A stretch of 64,000 nt of DNA from Rhizobium etli_C (GCF_014198605.1 NZ_JACIHU010000008.1), one strand, 5' to 3'; counted from the first letter of the stretch, positions 16,545 to 25,500 are shown. Made by a program: numbers and translations. Notes: generated from the letters alone by a model not told the origin.

Positions 16545-17783
16545 TTAGAAGCGGTCGACGCGATAAGGTTTCATGTCCACGGGCGGCTGGACGCCCGTAA
16601 CGAGGTCAGCCATCAAGCGGCCGGTCGTGGCGGCATAAGTCAGACCGAGATGTCCATGGCCCGTCGCGTACCAGACGTTGCGGCGCTTGACGGATGGACC
16701 CATGACCGGGACGGTATCGGGCAGAGCCGGACGATGTCCCATCCATTCCGTCGCGCCTTCGGCCTTCAGCTCCGGCAACGCTTCTCGAGCCCGCTTCACC
16801 AGGATCTTTGCGCGCCGATAATCCGGCGGCGCGTCGAGGCCGGCCATTTCGACCGTGCCGCCGACACGGATGCCGCCTGCCGTCGGCGTCACCATGAAGG
16901 CGCGCGCCGGCCAGATGATCGAATGGCGCATCGAGATGCCGGGCTCCATGATCTGCGTGTGGTAGCCGCGTTCGGTTTCGAGCGGGATAGGCTCCCGCAG
17001 CAGGGCGGAAAGCCTCGCGGTGAATGCGCCGGCCGCAAGCACGACCTTGTCGGCCGCGACGCTGCGTCCATCCGCCAGGCGCAGAGCCGAGACGCCGGCC
17101 TCGCTTTGCTCGAAGCCGGCGACATCGCCTTGAACCATCCTGCCGCCGCGCGCCTGGAACTTTTCGGCAAGAGCGAGGACGAGCTTGTGCGGATCGGTGA
17201 TCGACCGATTGTCGGGAAAGAGCACCGCCTTACCGATCCTGGTGGTCAAGGCCGGCTCGAGATCGCGGATGGCGTTGCCGCCGAGGATTTCGTGCCGGAA
17301 GCCGAAGCGCTCCAGGATGTCGATATGCTCGCGATCGGCCCTGAACTCGGCCTCGTCGGTATAGAGGCTCAAGCACCCCTCGGCCGTCAGCATTTGCGTC
17401 AGCCCGGTCTCCTTCAGCAGCGCATCCAGGTCTTGGTAGACGCGCCGGCAGAGCACGGCGCCGGCAGCCTCCAATTCCCTCAATTTTGAGGGGCGGCTGG
17501 CAGCCAGGAATCTCAGGAACCACGGCACGAGTTTCGGCAGGTAGCCGGGCCGGATGCGCACCGGCCCTTCCGGGTCGAGCAGCCATTTCGGCATCTGCGC
17601 CCAGATGCCGGGGCGGGAGGCCGGCATGAATTCGGTGACGGCGATGCTCGCCATATTGCCGTAGGAGGCGCCCATGCCGGGGGCCGCCCTGTCGATCAGG
17701 GTGACGTCGTTTCCCCGGCGCTGGAGTTCATAGGCGATGGTGGCGCCGATAATGCCGGCGCCGACGATCACGATGGATGACAC
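16545..17783 (-). CDS. DadA-like FAD amino acid dehydrogenase, probable D-hydroxyproline dehydrogenase
   Basis: A 412-residue flavoprotein of the DAO/DadA family. The FAD-binding motif is at the N-terminus (VIVGAGIIGATIAYELQRRG, residues 5-24). The C-terminus has WYATGHGHLGLTYAATTGRLMADLV, the family's second FAD contact. It would oxidise cis-4-hydroxy-D-proline to the pyrroline carboxylate and pass electrons to the respiratory chain. The start is a GTG with GAGG six bases upstream. It lies between the deaminase and aldehyde dehydrogenase genes. A different DadA homolog at 28.7-30.0 kb is paired with alanine racemase, so this copy is the one tied to hydroxyproline. Confidence 0.83.
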   Translation of the reverse strand: MSSIVIVGAGIIGATIAYELQRRGNDVTLIDRAAPGMGASYGNMASIAVTEFMPASRPGIWAQMPKWLLDPEGPVRIRPGYLPKLVPWFLRFLAASRPSKLRELEAAGAVLCRRVYQDLDALLKETGLTQMLTAEGCLSLYTDEAEFRADREHIDILERFGFRHEILGGNAIRDLEPALTTRIGKAVLFPDNRSITDPHKLVLALAEKFQARGGRMVQGDVAGFEQSEAGVSALRLADGRSVAADKVVLAAGAFTARLSALLREPIPLETERGYHTQIMEPGISMRHSIIWPARAFMVTPTAGGIRVGGTVEMAGLDAPPDYRRAKILVKRAREALPELKAEGATEWMGHRPALPDTVPVMGPSVKRRNVWYATGHGHLGLTYAATTGRLMADLVTGVQPPVDMKPYRVDRF

Positions 17784-17841
17784 GGCGAACCTCGTAAATT
17801 CAGAGATCCCGGGGCGGTTCGGCCGCCCCGGCCTGTTCCTG

Positions 17842-18720
17842 CTACCAGTTGAGGATCGGCTCCATCGCCGCCCTGAACTCGGCCTTTTCCTCCGAGGTCA
17901 GCTCGCCGAGCGGCGCGCGGCACGTCCCCACAGGCAAGCCCTGAAGCTCGCAGCCATACTTGATCTTTTGCACGAATTTGCCGCTCTCCAGGATGTTCAT
18001 CGCCCGGTAGAGGGTTTTCATCATCTCGCGGGCCTTGCCCAGCTCTCCCGCCTTGTAGGTTCGGTCGAGATCGCAGCAGGCCTTGGCCATGCAGTTGGAG
18101 GGGCCGCAGATCCAGCTTTCCGCGCCCCAGAACATGAAGTCGAGCGCGATATCGTCCGAACCGCTGACGAGCTGGATCTTGCCCTCATAGCGGCTGGCGA
18201 TGTCGATGGCGCGCTGCAATACGCCCGAGCTCTCCTTGATGCCGATCACCCGCGGATTGTCGGCAAAATGATCCATCAGCTCGAAGCTGATGTCTGAACC
18301 ATCCTTAGCCGGGTAGGAATAGAGGACGAGGTTCACATCGACGGCACCGAGCACGGATTCATAGTGCCTGATCAGTTCCGCCTGGGTCGGACGGGTATAA
18401 AAGGGCGGTGCCAGCAGGACGGTGTCATAGCCGATATCTCTGGCGAGCGCCGTCTGCTCGATCACCTCGCGGGTGGCTGGCGCATTGGTGCCGGCGATCA
18501 GGATTTCGCCGGGCCTGGCAAACTCCTTGACGAACTGCAGCACGTCACGGCGTTCTTCCCTGGACTGGCTGAAATATTCGCCGGTCGAGCCGTTCGGCAC
18601 CCAGCCGGTGACGCCTGCCTCGCGCAGATGCGTCAGAAGCTTCTCGAACGCCTTGAAGTCGATCTTATTGTTCGCATCGAAGGGTGTGATGAGGGCGGGC
18701 ATGACGCCGGAAAGTTTCAT
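17842..18720 (-). CDS. DapA-family lyase, probable pyrroline-4-hydroxy-2-carboxylate deaminase
   Basis: A 292-residue TIM-barrel aldolase-class enzyme of the dihydrodipicolinate synthase family. The family signatures are GWVPNGSTGEYFSQSREER (about residues 39-57), the Tyr region LVLYSYPAKDG, and the Schiff-base Lys in VIGIKESSG (about 160). In hydroxyproline pathways such a paralog removes ammonia from delta1-pyrroline-4-hydroxy-2-carboxylate to give alpha-ketoglutarate semialdehyde, which fits the adjacent oxidase and aldehyde dehydrogenase. It is placed between catabolic genes and transporter genes on the same strand. Confidence 0.84.
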   Translation of the reverse strand: MKLSGVMPALITPFDANNKIDFKAFEKLLTHLREAGVTGWVPNGSTGEYFSQSREERRDVLQFVKEFARPGEILIAGTNAPATREVIEQTALARDIGYDTVLLAPPFYTRPTQAELIRHYESVLGAVDVNLVLYSYPAKDGSDISFELMDHFADNPRVIGIKESSGVLQRAIDIASRYEGKIQLVSGSDDIALDFMFWGAESWICGPSNCMAKACCDLDRTYKAGELGKAREMMKTLYRAMNILESGKFVQKIKYGCELQGLPVGTCRAPLGELTSEEKAEFRAAMEPILNW

Positions 18721-18750
18721 GGATGTCTCCTGTCCTGGGAACGACGGTTT

Positions 18751-19419
18751 TCAGATTGCGAGCTTCTTGAGGATGCGTCCCTCGACGAGGGAGACCGCCC
18801 GCGTGAGCGGGAAGGCGATGACGAAATAGATCAAAGCGACGACCGTCAGCACTTCGACGGGACGGGCTGTGTTGTTCGAGATGTTCTGGCCGACGAACAT
18901 CAGGTCCGCCATGCCAACGGCGGAGACGAGCGCGCTTTCCTTGAACAGGCTGACGCAGTTCGACAGCAGCGTCGGGATGGCCCGCAGCACCGCCTGCGGC
19001 AGCACGACGTTGACGACCTGAACCCTCTGCGGCAGGCCGAGGGCGACGCAGGCATCGAGCTGCTCCCGGCCGATGGATTTGAGGCTGGCGCGGAAGGTTT
19101 CGCTGGTGATCGCTCCCATGTAGAGCGTCAGCGCGATGACGCCCGAGGTCAGGTTCGAGAGCTCGACGCCGAGGATCAGCGGCAGGCAGAAGAAGATCCA
19201 GAAGAGCTGGATGAGCACCGGCGTGCCACGGAAGAATTCGACGTAGACGCCCGCGACGGCGCGAAGGACGATGTTGCGGGACGTGCGGGCAAGGCCGACG
19301 AGGAAGCCGAGGGAGCATCCGAGCACGACGCAGATGATCGTCAGCTTGATCGTCATCCACAGGCCGAGCAGCAGCGCGTTTTCGAAGCGCAGCAGGATCG
19401 AGAAGTCGAGCGTCATCAT
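18751..19419 (-). CDS. Polar amino acid ABC transporter permease (HisM/GlnP type)
   Basis: A 222-residue inner-membrane permease of the His/Glu/Gln/Arg/opine family with about five membrane helices. It has the conserved EFFRGTPVLIQLFW segment (about residues 54-67) and the EAA loop ALGLPQRVQVVNVVLPQAVLRAIPTLLSN. It is paired with a second permease 9 bases upstream, so the transporter is probably a heterodimer. Given the neighbours the cargo is probably hydroxyproline. Confidence 0.9.
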   Translation of the reverse strand: MMTLDFSILLRFENALLLGLWMTIKLTIICVVLGCSLGFLVGLARTSRNIVLRAVAGVYVEFFRGTPVLIQLFWIFFCLPLILGVELSNLTSGVIALTLYMGAITSETFRASLKSIGREQLDACVALGLPQRVQVVNVVLPQAVLRAIPTLLSNCVSLFKESALVSAVGMADLMFVGQNISNNTARPVEVLTVVALIYFVIAFPLTRAVSLVEGRILKKLAI

Positions 19420-19428
19420 GCTGGCCTC

Positions 19429-20091
19429 CTAGCTGACGAGAATCTGGCGGCGGCGTTCAAGCAGGCCGACGATCTGGGTTATCGGGAAGGACACGGCGAA
19501 ATAAATGAGAGCCACGACCGTGAAGGTCTCGATCGGGCGATAGGTTTCCGTCGCCAGCGTCTTGCCCTGGTACATCAGGTCCTGGATCGCCACGATCGCG
19601 ACCAGCGCGCTCTGTTGGAAGATGACGATGCCGTTGGTCAGAAGCACCGGGATCGAGGCGCGGAACGCCGTCGGAAAGACGATGTAAAGCACCCGCTGCA
19701 GCGGATTGAGGCCGAGCGCGATGCCGGCGTCGAGCTGCTCGCGCGGCACTGCCTGGATCGAGGCACGATAGGCCTCGGCATTGAACGCCATCAGATTGAG
19801 CCCGAGGGCCATGATGCCCATCGTCATCGGGTCGAGGAAGACGTCGAACAGCATCGGCACGCAGTAAAATATCCAGACGATCTGGACGATGGCCGGCGTG
19901 CAGCGGAAGAATTCGACGAACAGCATGAACGGCAGCCGCACGATCCTGATCGGGCTCATGATCAGCAGGGCCAATCCGAAGCCCAGAACGATGCCGATGA
20001 CGTTCGCAGCCGCCGTCAGCTGCAGCGAAACCCACAGCCCCTGCAGAAGCGGAGCGATGGAGACGGCGTTGAAATCGAACGTGTAGTTCAT
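19429..20091 (-). CDS. Polar amino acid ABC transporter permease (HisQ/GlnP type)
   Basis: A 220-residue permease of the same family, with EFFRCTPAIVQIVWIFYC at about residues 57-74 and the EAA loop ALGLNPLQRVLYIVFPTAFRASIPVLLTN. It follows the ATPase gene by 9 bases. Together with its partner permease, the ATPase and the binding protein it forms a complete importer in the order binding protein, ATPase, permease, permease, then catabolic genes. Confidence 0.9.
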   Translation of the reverse strand: MNYTFDFNAVSIAPLLQGLWVSLQLTAAANVIGIVLGFGLALLIMSPIRIVRLPFMLFVEFFRCTPAIVQIVWIFYCVPMLFDVFLDPMTMGIMALGLNLMAFNAEAYRASIQAVPREQLDAGIALGLNPLQRVLYIVFPTAFRASIPVLLTNGIVIFQQSALVAIVAIQDLMYQGKTLATETYRPIETFTVVALIYFAVSFPITQIVGLLERRRQILVS

Positions 20092-20100
20092 CTGTGCCTC

Positions 20101-20883
20101 CTACTGCTTGATGTGGAAGACGCGGTCGATGAATTCCTTGGTGCGTTCCTCGCGCGGGGCGCCGAGCACCTGCTCGGGCGGGCCGTCCTCGACGACCACG
20201 CCGCCGGCGCAGAAGATGACGCGCGACGCGATGTTCTTGGCGAACCACATGTCGTGGGTGACGATCATCATCGGCATGTCCTGGGCGGCGAGCTGCAGGA
20301 TCACCTGTTCGACCTCGCTGACGAGCTCCGGGTCGAGCGCCGAGGTGACCTCGTCGAACAGCATCAGCTTCGGATCGAGCATCAATGCGCGGGCGATCGC
20401 CACGCGCTGCTTCTGGCCGCCGGAAAGCTGAGCCGGATAGGCATTGGCCTTGGCGCCGAGCCCGAAGCGCTCGAGCAGAGCCTGGGCGCGGGCGGTCGCC
20501 TTCGCCTTGCTTTCTCCGCGCACTTTGCAGGGAGCGAGGATCAGGTTCTGAATAACGCTCAGATGCGGAAACAGCGTGTAGTGCTGAAAGACCATGCCGA
20601 TCGAGCGGCGGACATTGGTGTCGATCTGGGTCTTCCTGGCAGCGCCGTCGGAAGAAATATAGGCCTTGCCATCGAAACTGATCGAGCCGCTGTCGATCTG
20701 CTCCAGGCCCATCATCACCCGAAGCAGCGTGCTTTTGCCACCGCCGCTCGGACCGATGACGACGACGCGTTCGCCGGGCTTCATTTCGATGTCGATGCCT
20801 TTCAGCACCTGGATTGCGCCGCCGCCATAGCTTTTGTGGAGCGTCTGCATTTTCACGAGGGGAAGGCTGAAGGACGTGGTCAT
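20101..20883 (-). CDS. Polar amino acid ABC transporter ATPase (GlnQ/HisP type)
   Basis: A 260-residue ATPase with Walker A (IGPSGGGKSTLLRVMMGLE), the signature LSGGQKQRVAIARALMLDPKLMLFDEVTSALDPE and the switch His in MIVTHDMWFA. It energises the two downstream permeases. I chose the ATG at 20883, seven bases after GGAG, over an in-frame TTG two codons earlier. Confidence 0.92.
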   Translation of the reverse strand: MTTSFSLPLVKMQTLHKSYGGGAIQVLKGIDIEMKPGERVVVIGPSGGGKSTLLRVMMGLEQIDSGSISFDGKAYISSDGAARKTQIDTNVRRSIGMVFQHYTLFPHLSVIQNLILAPCKVRGESKAKATARAQALLERFGLGAKANAYPAQLSGGQKQRVAIARALMLDPKLMLFDEVTSALDPELVSEVEQVILQLAAQDMPMMIVTHDMWFAKNIASRVIFCAGGVVVEDGPPEQVLGAPREERTKEFIDRVFHIKQ

Positions 20884-20946
20884 GGCCAATCTCCGAGGAT
20901 CGAAGCTTGAAAGGGCCGGGGCGATCGTCGCACCGGCCCGGCGAGG

Positions 20947-21777
20947 TTACTTCGCGCCCTTGAGGACTTCGTCGACGGCTTTGCGGATCAGCTCGTCGAC
21001 ATGGCCGGTGGCGACCCTCTCTTCGAGGAAGATATTGATCACTTCGACGTCGGCGGACGAAAGCTGATGCGGCAGGCCGAAAGCGACACCCTGTTTGGCA
21101 AGGGCCGGCGTCGGGTTGAGCGCAACCGCCCAATCCGGGTTCGACTGGGTGAAGAGCTGGTTGGTGTCGGAGGCGTCGACCAGGATGTCGGCGCGCTTCG
21201 AGGTGACCGCTAGGCGGGTCTCGTCGTTGCCGGGCAGGCGCATGATCGTGGCGTTCTTGACCGCCGCGGAAATGGCCTTGTCCTGGGCCGTGCCGGACAT
21301 GACCGCAAGAGTTACGCCTGCTTTGTCGATATCGGCCACCGAAGCGGCGCCGGTCGCGATCTTCGGATTGTTTTTATTGTAGGCGAGCGAGATCTGGTAC
21401 TCCATCGCCGGGATCGAGAACTGCACGGCCATGGCGCGTGCCGGCGTCCGGTTAAGCGCGAGCGACAGATCCCATTTGCCCGCCTGCAGACCGGCGACGA
21501 TATTGTCCCAGGTCGTATCGACGAATTCAGGCTTCACCTTGAGGACGTCGGCAAACTCCTTGCAGAGATCGGCGAAGAAGCCGGTGTACTCGCCCGTCGC
21601 CGGATCGCGCATGACATAGGGCGGCGCGACAGCCGCGCCGCAGCGCAAGGCGCCTGCCTTCTGCACGCCCTGCCAATATCCCTCGGCGGTCTGGGCGTGG
21701 GCGGCGGTTGCGGAAAGACCTGCCATCAGGGCGAGCGCGGGCAGCGCCCGCAGGGCGGACGTTATCAAAGAAAGCAT
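20947..21777 (-). CDS. Polar amino acid ABC transporter substrate-binding protein, probably for hydroxyproline
   Basis: A 276-residue periplasmic binding protein of family 3 (amino acid type). The signal peptide ends around ATAAHAQ (residue 28). The mature part has KAGALRCGAAVAPPYVMRDPATGEYTGFFADLCKEFADVL and WDLSLALNRTPARAMAVQFSIPAMEY, typical of this family. The start is the ATG at 21777 behind AAAAGAGGAA. It is the first gene of the long transporter-catabolism operon and divergent from a GntR regulator. A near-perfect 14-bp inverted repeat in the shared promoter is the likely operator. Confidence 0.88.
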   Translation of the reverse strand: MLSLITSALRALPALALMAGLSATAAHAQTAEGYWQGVQKAGALRCGAAVAPPYVMRDPATGEYTGFFADLCKEFADVLKVKPEFVDTTWDNIVAGLQAGKWDLSLALNRTPARAMAVQFSIPAMEYQISLAYNKNNPKIATGAASVADIDKAGVTLAVMSGTAQDKAISAAVKNATIMRLPGNDETRLAVTSKRADILVDASDTNQLFTQSNPDWAVALNPTPALAKQGVAFGLPHQLSSADVEVINIFLEERVATGHVDELIRKAVDEVLKGAK

Positions 21778-21884
21778 TGGGCATTCCTCTTTTGTTGTGC
21801 GCGAAGCGCGCGGTTCCACTCGTCGGCTCTGGCCGTTTCTGTTGTTTTCTGTCGGCTACGTGTCGACTGGAGTGAATATGTCAA

Positions 21885-21932
21885 CAGCGTGTCGACAAAG
21901 TCAAGCGGAAAAATTACATTGCCGACACGCTG
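21885..21932. promoter_or_regulatory. 14-bp inverted repeat in the divergent regulator/transporter promoter
   Basis: CAGCGTGTCGACAA (21885-21898) and TTGCCGACACGCTG (21919-21932) are inverted with one mismatch and a 20-base spacer. An extra GTGTCGAC copy lies near 21860. The repeat is between the GTG of the GntR gene (21977) and the binding-protein gene (21777). Paired TGTCGACA sites are a reasonable target for the adjacent GntR regulator. Confidence 0.62.
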
Positions 21933-21976
21933 TTTTTCTGGCCCAATGGACCCGGCGTCGAGAGAAAGGGACTTAA

Positions 21977-22696
21977 GTGTCTGAAGAATCGGAAGTGAAA
22001 CGCATCCGCGGGACCGGCTGGAAAAGCGTCTATGAAACGCTGCGCAACGAGATTCTGTCGCTCGCCCTGCCGCCCGGCCAGCTTCTCGACGAGATGACGC
22101 TGGCCGAACGTTTCGACATGTCGCGCTCGCCGGTGCGCGAAGCGCTGATCCGGCTCGGTGCCGACGAGCTGGTGGTGACGCTTTCCAACCGCAGCACGAT
22201 TGTCGCGCCGATCGAAGTGGCGACCTTTCCGAAATATGTCGAGGCGCTCGACATCGCGCAGCGGATGAATACGCGGCTTGCCGCAGCGCTCCGAACGGAG
22301 GCCGACCTGAAGATCATCTCCAAACGGCTGAAGTCGTTCGAGGCTGCGGTCAAGACAGGCAATCACCTCGCCATGTCGGAAGCCAACAAGGAATTCCACA
22401 TGGCAATCGCCCATGCCGGAAAAAATCAGTATCTGGCCTCATTCTACCAGAAGCTTTTGTCGCAGGGCCAGCGCATGCTGCACCTGCATTTCGAATATCT
22501 GGAGCGGACGCACGAAGGCTATCTGCTGACCGACGAGCACACGCTGATGCTCAACGCCATCAGGGAGAAGAACGTCGATCTGGCCGACGAGCTCGCCCAC
22601 GCCCATACGCGCCAGTTCCAGGATAATTTCATCAACTTCATGCGCGAGAACTACACGACGGATGTCGCGCTGGGACCGCTGCGGGCTGCGGAGTAA
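21977..22696 (+). CDS. GntR-family transcriptional regulator (FCD domain), probable hydroxyproline regulator
   Basis: A 239-residue GntR/FCD regulator. The winged helix covers about residues 14-80 (SVYETLRNEILSLALPPGQLLDEMTLAERFDMSRSPVREALIRLGADELV). The FCD domain covers about 90-220, with likely metal ligands in EFHMAIAHAGKN and the DEHTLM segment. The start is GTG at 21977, seven bases after AAGGG. It is divergent from the amino acid transporter operon, which is the classical position of its regulator (HypR-like). It is followed after 7 bases by a P5C-reductase-like gene. Confidence 0.88.
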   Translation: MSEESEVKRIRGTGWKSVYETLRNEILSLALPPGQLLDEMTLAERFDMSRSPVREALIRLGADELVVTLSNRSTIVAPIEVATFPKYVEALDIAQRMNTRLAAALRTEADLKIISKRLKSFEAAVKTGNHLAMSEANKEFHMAIAHAGKNQYLASFYQKLLSQGQRMLHLHFEYLERTHEGYLLTDEHTLMLNAIREKNVDLADELAHAHTRQFQDNFINFMRENYTTDVALGPLRAAE

Positions 22697-22703
22697 CGAC
22701 GTG

Positions 22704-23486
22704 ATGATCAACAGCATTGGATTCGTCGGCACCGGCGCGATCACCGAAGCGATGGTTCGCGGGCTTCTGGCCGCACCGGCCTACGCCTCCGAGATCCACG
22801 TATCGCCGCGGAGCGCGCACATTGCCGCGACATTGGCCCAGGAGTTCACCGCCGTCAGGATTGCCGGGGACAACCAGACTGTCGTCGATCGCAGCGACAT
22901 GGTGTTCCTGGCGATCCGGCCGCAGATCGCCGAGGAGGTCGTACGGGCGCTTTCGTTCAGAACCGGCCAGGTGGTCGTCAGCCTCGTTGCAGCGACCGAG
23001 CGCCAGGCGCTTCTCGATTGGATCGGCGCCGACGTGCACCTCGTCCAGGCCATCCCCCTGCCCTTCGTCGCGCAGCGGCAAGGCGTCACCGCCATCCTCC
23101 CGCCCGATGCCGCCGTCGCGGCGCTGTTCGATACGCTCGGAACCGCCGTCCAGTGTCAGTCGAAAAAGGAATACGATCTGCTCGCGGCGGCGAGCGCAAT
23201 GATGTCGACCTATTTCGGCATCATGGAAACCACAGCAGTCTGGCTGGAAAAAAGCGGCCTCGAAAGGCCGAAAGCAAATGCCTACATCGCGCCGCTTTTC
23301 GCAAGTCTGGCGCAGAAGGCCAACAACCCAGGCACCGAGCCGTTCAGCGCGCTAAGCCGCGAATTCGCCACCAAGGGCGGATTGAACGAGCAGGTTCTAT
23401 CCGACGTCGACAAGAAGGGCGGCCTTGCCGCGCTGACCGCAGCGCTCGACGGCGTGCTCGCCCGCATCGAAGGCCGCAGCAGCTGA
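22704..23486 (+). CDS. Pyrroline-5-carboxylate reductase family protein
   Basis: A 260-residue ProC-family enzyme. The N-terminal NADPH-binding fold starts SIGFVGTGAITEAMVRGLLAA, then has DMVFLAIRPQ and LVQAIPLPFVA. The C-terminal helical domain follows (SAMMSTYFGIMETTAVWLEKSGL). The family reduces pyrroline carboxylates to proline. Beside a hydroxyproline transporter and regulator it may act on a hydroxylated pyrroline or recycle pyrroline-2-carboxylate. It may not be the housekeeping proC, since it lacks the usual C-terminal GGTT-type motif and has PGTEPFSALSREFATKGGLNEQVL instead. Confidence 0.8.
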   Translation: MINSIGFVGTGAITEAMVRGLLAAPAYASEIHVSPRSAHIAATLAQEFTAVRIAGDNQTVVDRSDMVFLAIRPQIAEEVVRALSFRTGQVVVSLVAATERQALLDWIGADVHLVQAIPLPFVAQRQGVTAILPPDAAVAALFDTLGTAVQCQSKKEYDLLAAASAMMSTYFGIMETTAVWLEKSGLERPKANAYIAPLFASLAQKANNPGTEPFSALSREFATKGGLNEQVLSDVDKKGGLAALTAALDGVLARIEGRSS

Positions 23487-23491
23487 AGCGC

Positions 23492-23938
23492 ATGCACCCC
23501 AGGCGAAAATCCCTTACCGTCCTTTTCACAGTCGCCGCGATTCTGGGCCAGGCGATTTTGGCGCGCGCCGAAGCGCTGGAGCGACCGACCATTTCCGTCA
23601 TCATCCTCTCCGTCTCACCTCGGACCGTCCGTTGGGCCACCGTCCACAAGGTTCCCGATCCCGGGGAAGATGATCCCTATTACCACGTTGAGGTGATCGA
23701 AAAGGAGCGACGCGCGCCGCCGTGGCAATTCAAGCGGCTAGCCACCCATGTCGTGGTCACGGCCGATGCGTTGAACAGGAGCCGCTCGCGACAAAAAGCC
23801 AGGACCTATTTTTACAAGGATATCGAATTTCGGATCGCCGACCAGAACTGGCGCGTGCAGCCTCGCCCGCAGCGGGAGGCGGGTGTTTGCCGCACGACCA
23901 TCCTCGAATGCGTCGGCCTCCCCGGCAAGCGAGACTAA
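23492..23938 (+). CDS. Small exported hypothetical protein
   Basis: A 148-residue protein starting with ATG at 23492, five bases after the preceding stop. It has an Arg/Lys-rich N-terminus, a hydrophobic segment (LTVLFTVAAILGQAILARA) and a likely AXA cleavage site near residue 26. The mature part has YYHVEVIEKERRAPPWQFKRLATHVVVTADAL and two cysteines near the end (CRTTILEC) that could form a disulfide. I do not recognise its function. Close spacing suggests co-transcription with the P5C-reductase-like gene, though it may be unrelated to it. Confidence 0.62.
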   Translation: MHPRRKSLTVLFTVAAILGQAILARAEALERPTISVIILSVSPRTVRWATVHKVPDPGEDDPYYHVEVIEKERRAPPWQFKRLATHVVVTADALNRSRSRQKARTYFYKDIEFRIADQNWRVQPRPQREAGVCRTTILECVGLPGKRD

Positions 23939-24223
23939 TTCCGCTCCGCCAACGAAAATTCGCGGTTGCAAAAATCGAAGAAATGCAATTTAGCTCTGGC
24001 GATGAGTCACAAAACTACTTTTGCTAGAGAAAATATCCTCGCCCGGCCCCCGGCGGCGGGGTGGCCGAGTTTCCCCGGCCTCCCGGCTCCGGCCGATCCC
24101 GATCGCGTCACCCCAATTAGCTGATCTGACGAACCGTGACGTCCCGGCCGCTCTGCGAGCAGAGCGCGGCGGGGCATATTCCATGAATTTCCCCGCATCT
24201 ACTTTCAACACAAGGACATCTCC

Positions 24224-25411
24224 ATGAAGCCTATGCGCAATTTCCACCTGATGATGGCAAGCACCGCGTTCCTGACGCTGGCCGGCCCGGCGCTCGCCCT
24301 CGACGGCGCCGATATGATGAAGAAGCTCAGCGCCGCAACCAATGCCGGCGGCACCGTCATCACCTTCGAGAAAGCCGAAGTCGACGGCGACACGGTGACG
24401 GCAACAGGCGTCCAGGTGGGATTTGCGAACCTGCCCGGCGACACGCTGAAGATCGGCGATCTCACCTTCGAGGGCGTCGAGGAAAAAGAAGGCGGCGCCT
24501 ATTACGCCAAGACTCTTTCCTTCCCGGATGTCGATATCAGCCAGGAGGGAGGACGCTTTTCCGCCAAGGAGATTCTGTTCACCGGCCTGACGATTCCCGC
24601 CAATGCGACCGGCGAGACGCTGGACGATATCCTCCTCTATGAAACCGCCAGCACCGGGCCGATCGCGCTCAACATCAAGGGCAAGGATGTGCTTGCGATC
24701 GAAGGCATCGAGGCAAATATGGGACGCCAGGACGGCGGCTTTGCTTACGACGCCAACGTCGCCGGCTTCAAGGCCGACCTGTCGCAAGTCGAGGACGCGG
24801 CTGCGAAGGAGGCCATCGAGAAGCTCGGACTGACGACGCTCGACGGCACCATGACGATGAAGGGAAGCTGGGAAGTCGAAAGCGGCAAGGTTGTGCTCGA
24901 CGAATATGCTTTCGATTTCAAGAATGTCGGCCGGCTGAACTTCGCCGTCGATTTCTCCGGTTATACGCTCGGCTTCATCAAGTCGCTGCAGGAGGCGGTC
25001 AAGACAGCCGAAGCCAATCCGAACAAGGAAGAGGCCAACCAGGCCGCCGGACTAGCGATGATGGGGCTGATGCAGCAGCTGACGTTCAACAGCGCCTCGA
25101 TCCGCTTCGACGACGCCTCGATCACCAAAAAGGCGCTCGACTATGCCGGCACGAAGCAGGGCGTCACGGGCGACGAACTGGCACAATCGCTGAAGGCGCT
25201 GGTTCCGATGATGATGGCGCAACTCAACATGCCGGAACTGCAAAACCAGATATCGGCGGCCCTCAACACCTATCTCGACGGGCCGAAGAGCCTGACGATC
25301 AGCGCCGCTCCGGAAAAGCCCGTTCCCGTGCCGATGATCGTCGGCGCTGCCATGGGTGCGCCGAACACCATTCCCACGGTGCTCGGCGTCAAGGTATCCG
25401 CGAACGACTAA
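24224..25411 (+). CDS. Hypothetical exported protein
   Basis: A 395-residue protein with a clear signal peptide (FHLMMASTAFLTLAGPALALDGA, cleavage near residue 25) and AAGGA before the ATG. The mature part is acidic and rich in repeated beta-type segments (VTATGVQVGFANLPGDTLKIGDLTFEGVEE and similar). A helical stretch is rich in Met and Ala around residues 265-300. No transmembrane segment or enzyme motif is apparent. It looks like a conserved envelope protein of unknown function and stands alone as a transcription unit, with a hairpin after its stop. Confidence 0.68.
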   Translation: MKPMRNFHLMMASTAFLTLAGPALALDGADMMKKLSAATNAGGTVITFEKAEVDGDTVTATGVQVGFANLPGDTLKIGDLTFEGVEEKEGGAYYAKTLSFPDVDISQEGGRFSAKEILFTGLTIPANATGETLDDILLYETASTGPIALNIKGKDVLAIEGIEANMGRQDGGFAYDANVAGFKADLSQVEDAAAKEAIEKLGLTTLDGTMTMKGSWEVESGKVVLDEYAFDFKNVGRLNFAVDFSGYTLGFIKSLQEAVKTAEANPNKEEANQAAGLAMMGLMQQLTFNSASIRFDDASITKKALDYAGTKQGVTGDELAQSLKALVPMMMAQLNMPELQNQISAALNTYLDGPKSLTISAAPEKPVPVPMIVGAAMGAPNTIPTVLGVKVSAND

Positions 25412-25424
25412 GTCAAGATCCACT

Positions 25425-25456
25425 GCCGGAGGCGGGTCCTTACCGGTCCGCCTTCG
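25425..25456. terminator. Possible terminator hairpin
   Basis: GGAGGCGGGTCC and GGTCCGCCTTC can pair around a short TTACC loop if two G-U pairs are allowed. It lies between the stop at 25411 and the convergent gene ending at 25501. No T run follows, so this is tentative. Confidence 0.35.
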
Positions 25457-25500
25457 GGATCATATTTCCAAAACCACCGCGCGCATTTTCTGAAATTGCG

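Noticed and set aside
18364..20910. 848-codon open frame on the plus strand across the transporter genes
   Set aside because: The translation is a charged, Asp/Glu/Arg/His-rich shadow typical of antisense GC-rich DNA; the minus strand holds two permeases and an ATPase with full motifs.
24040..24180. Very GC-rich stretch before the exported protein gene, possible RNA structure
   Set aside because: Several short hairpins can be drawn, but none is better than expected from the base composition, and no known riboswitch pattern is visible.
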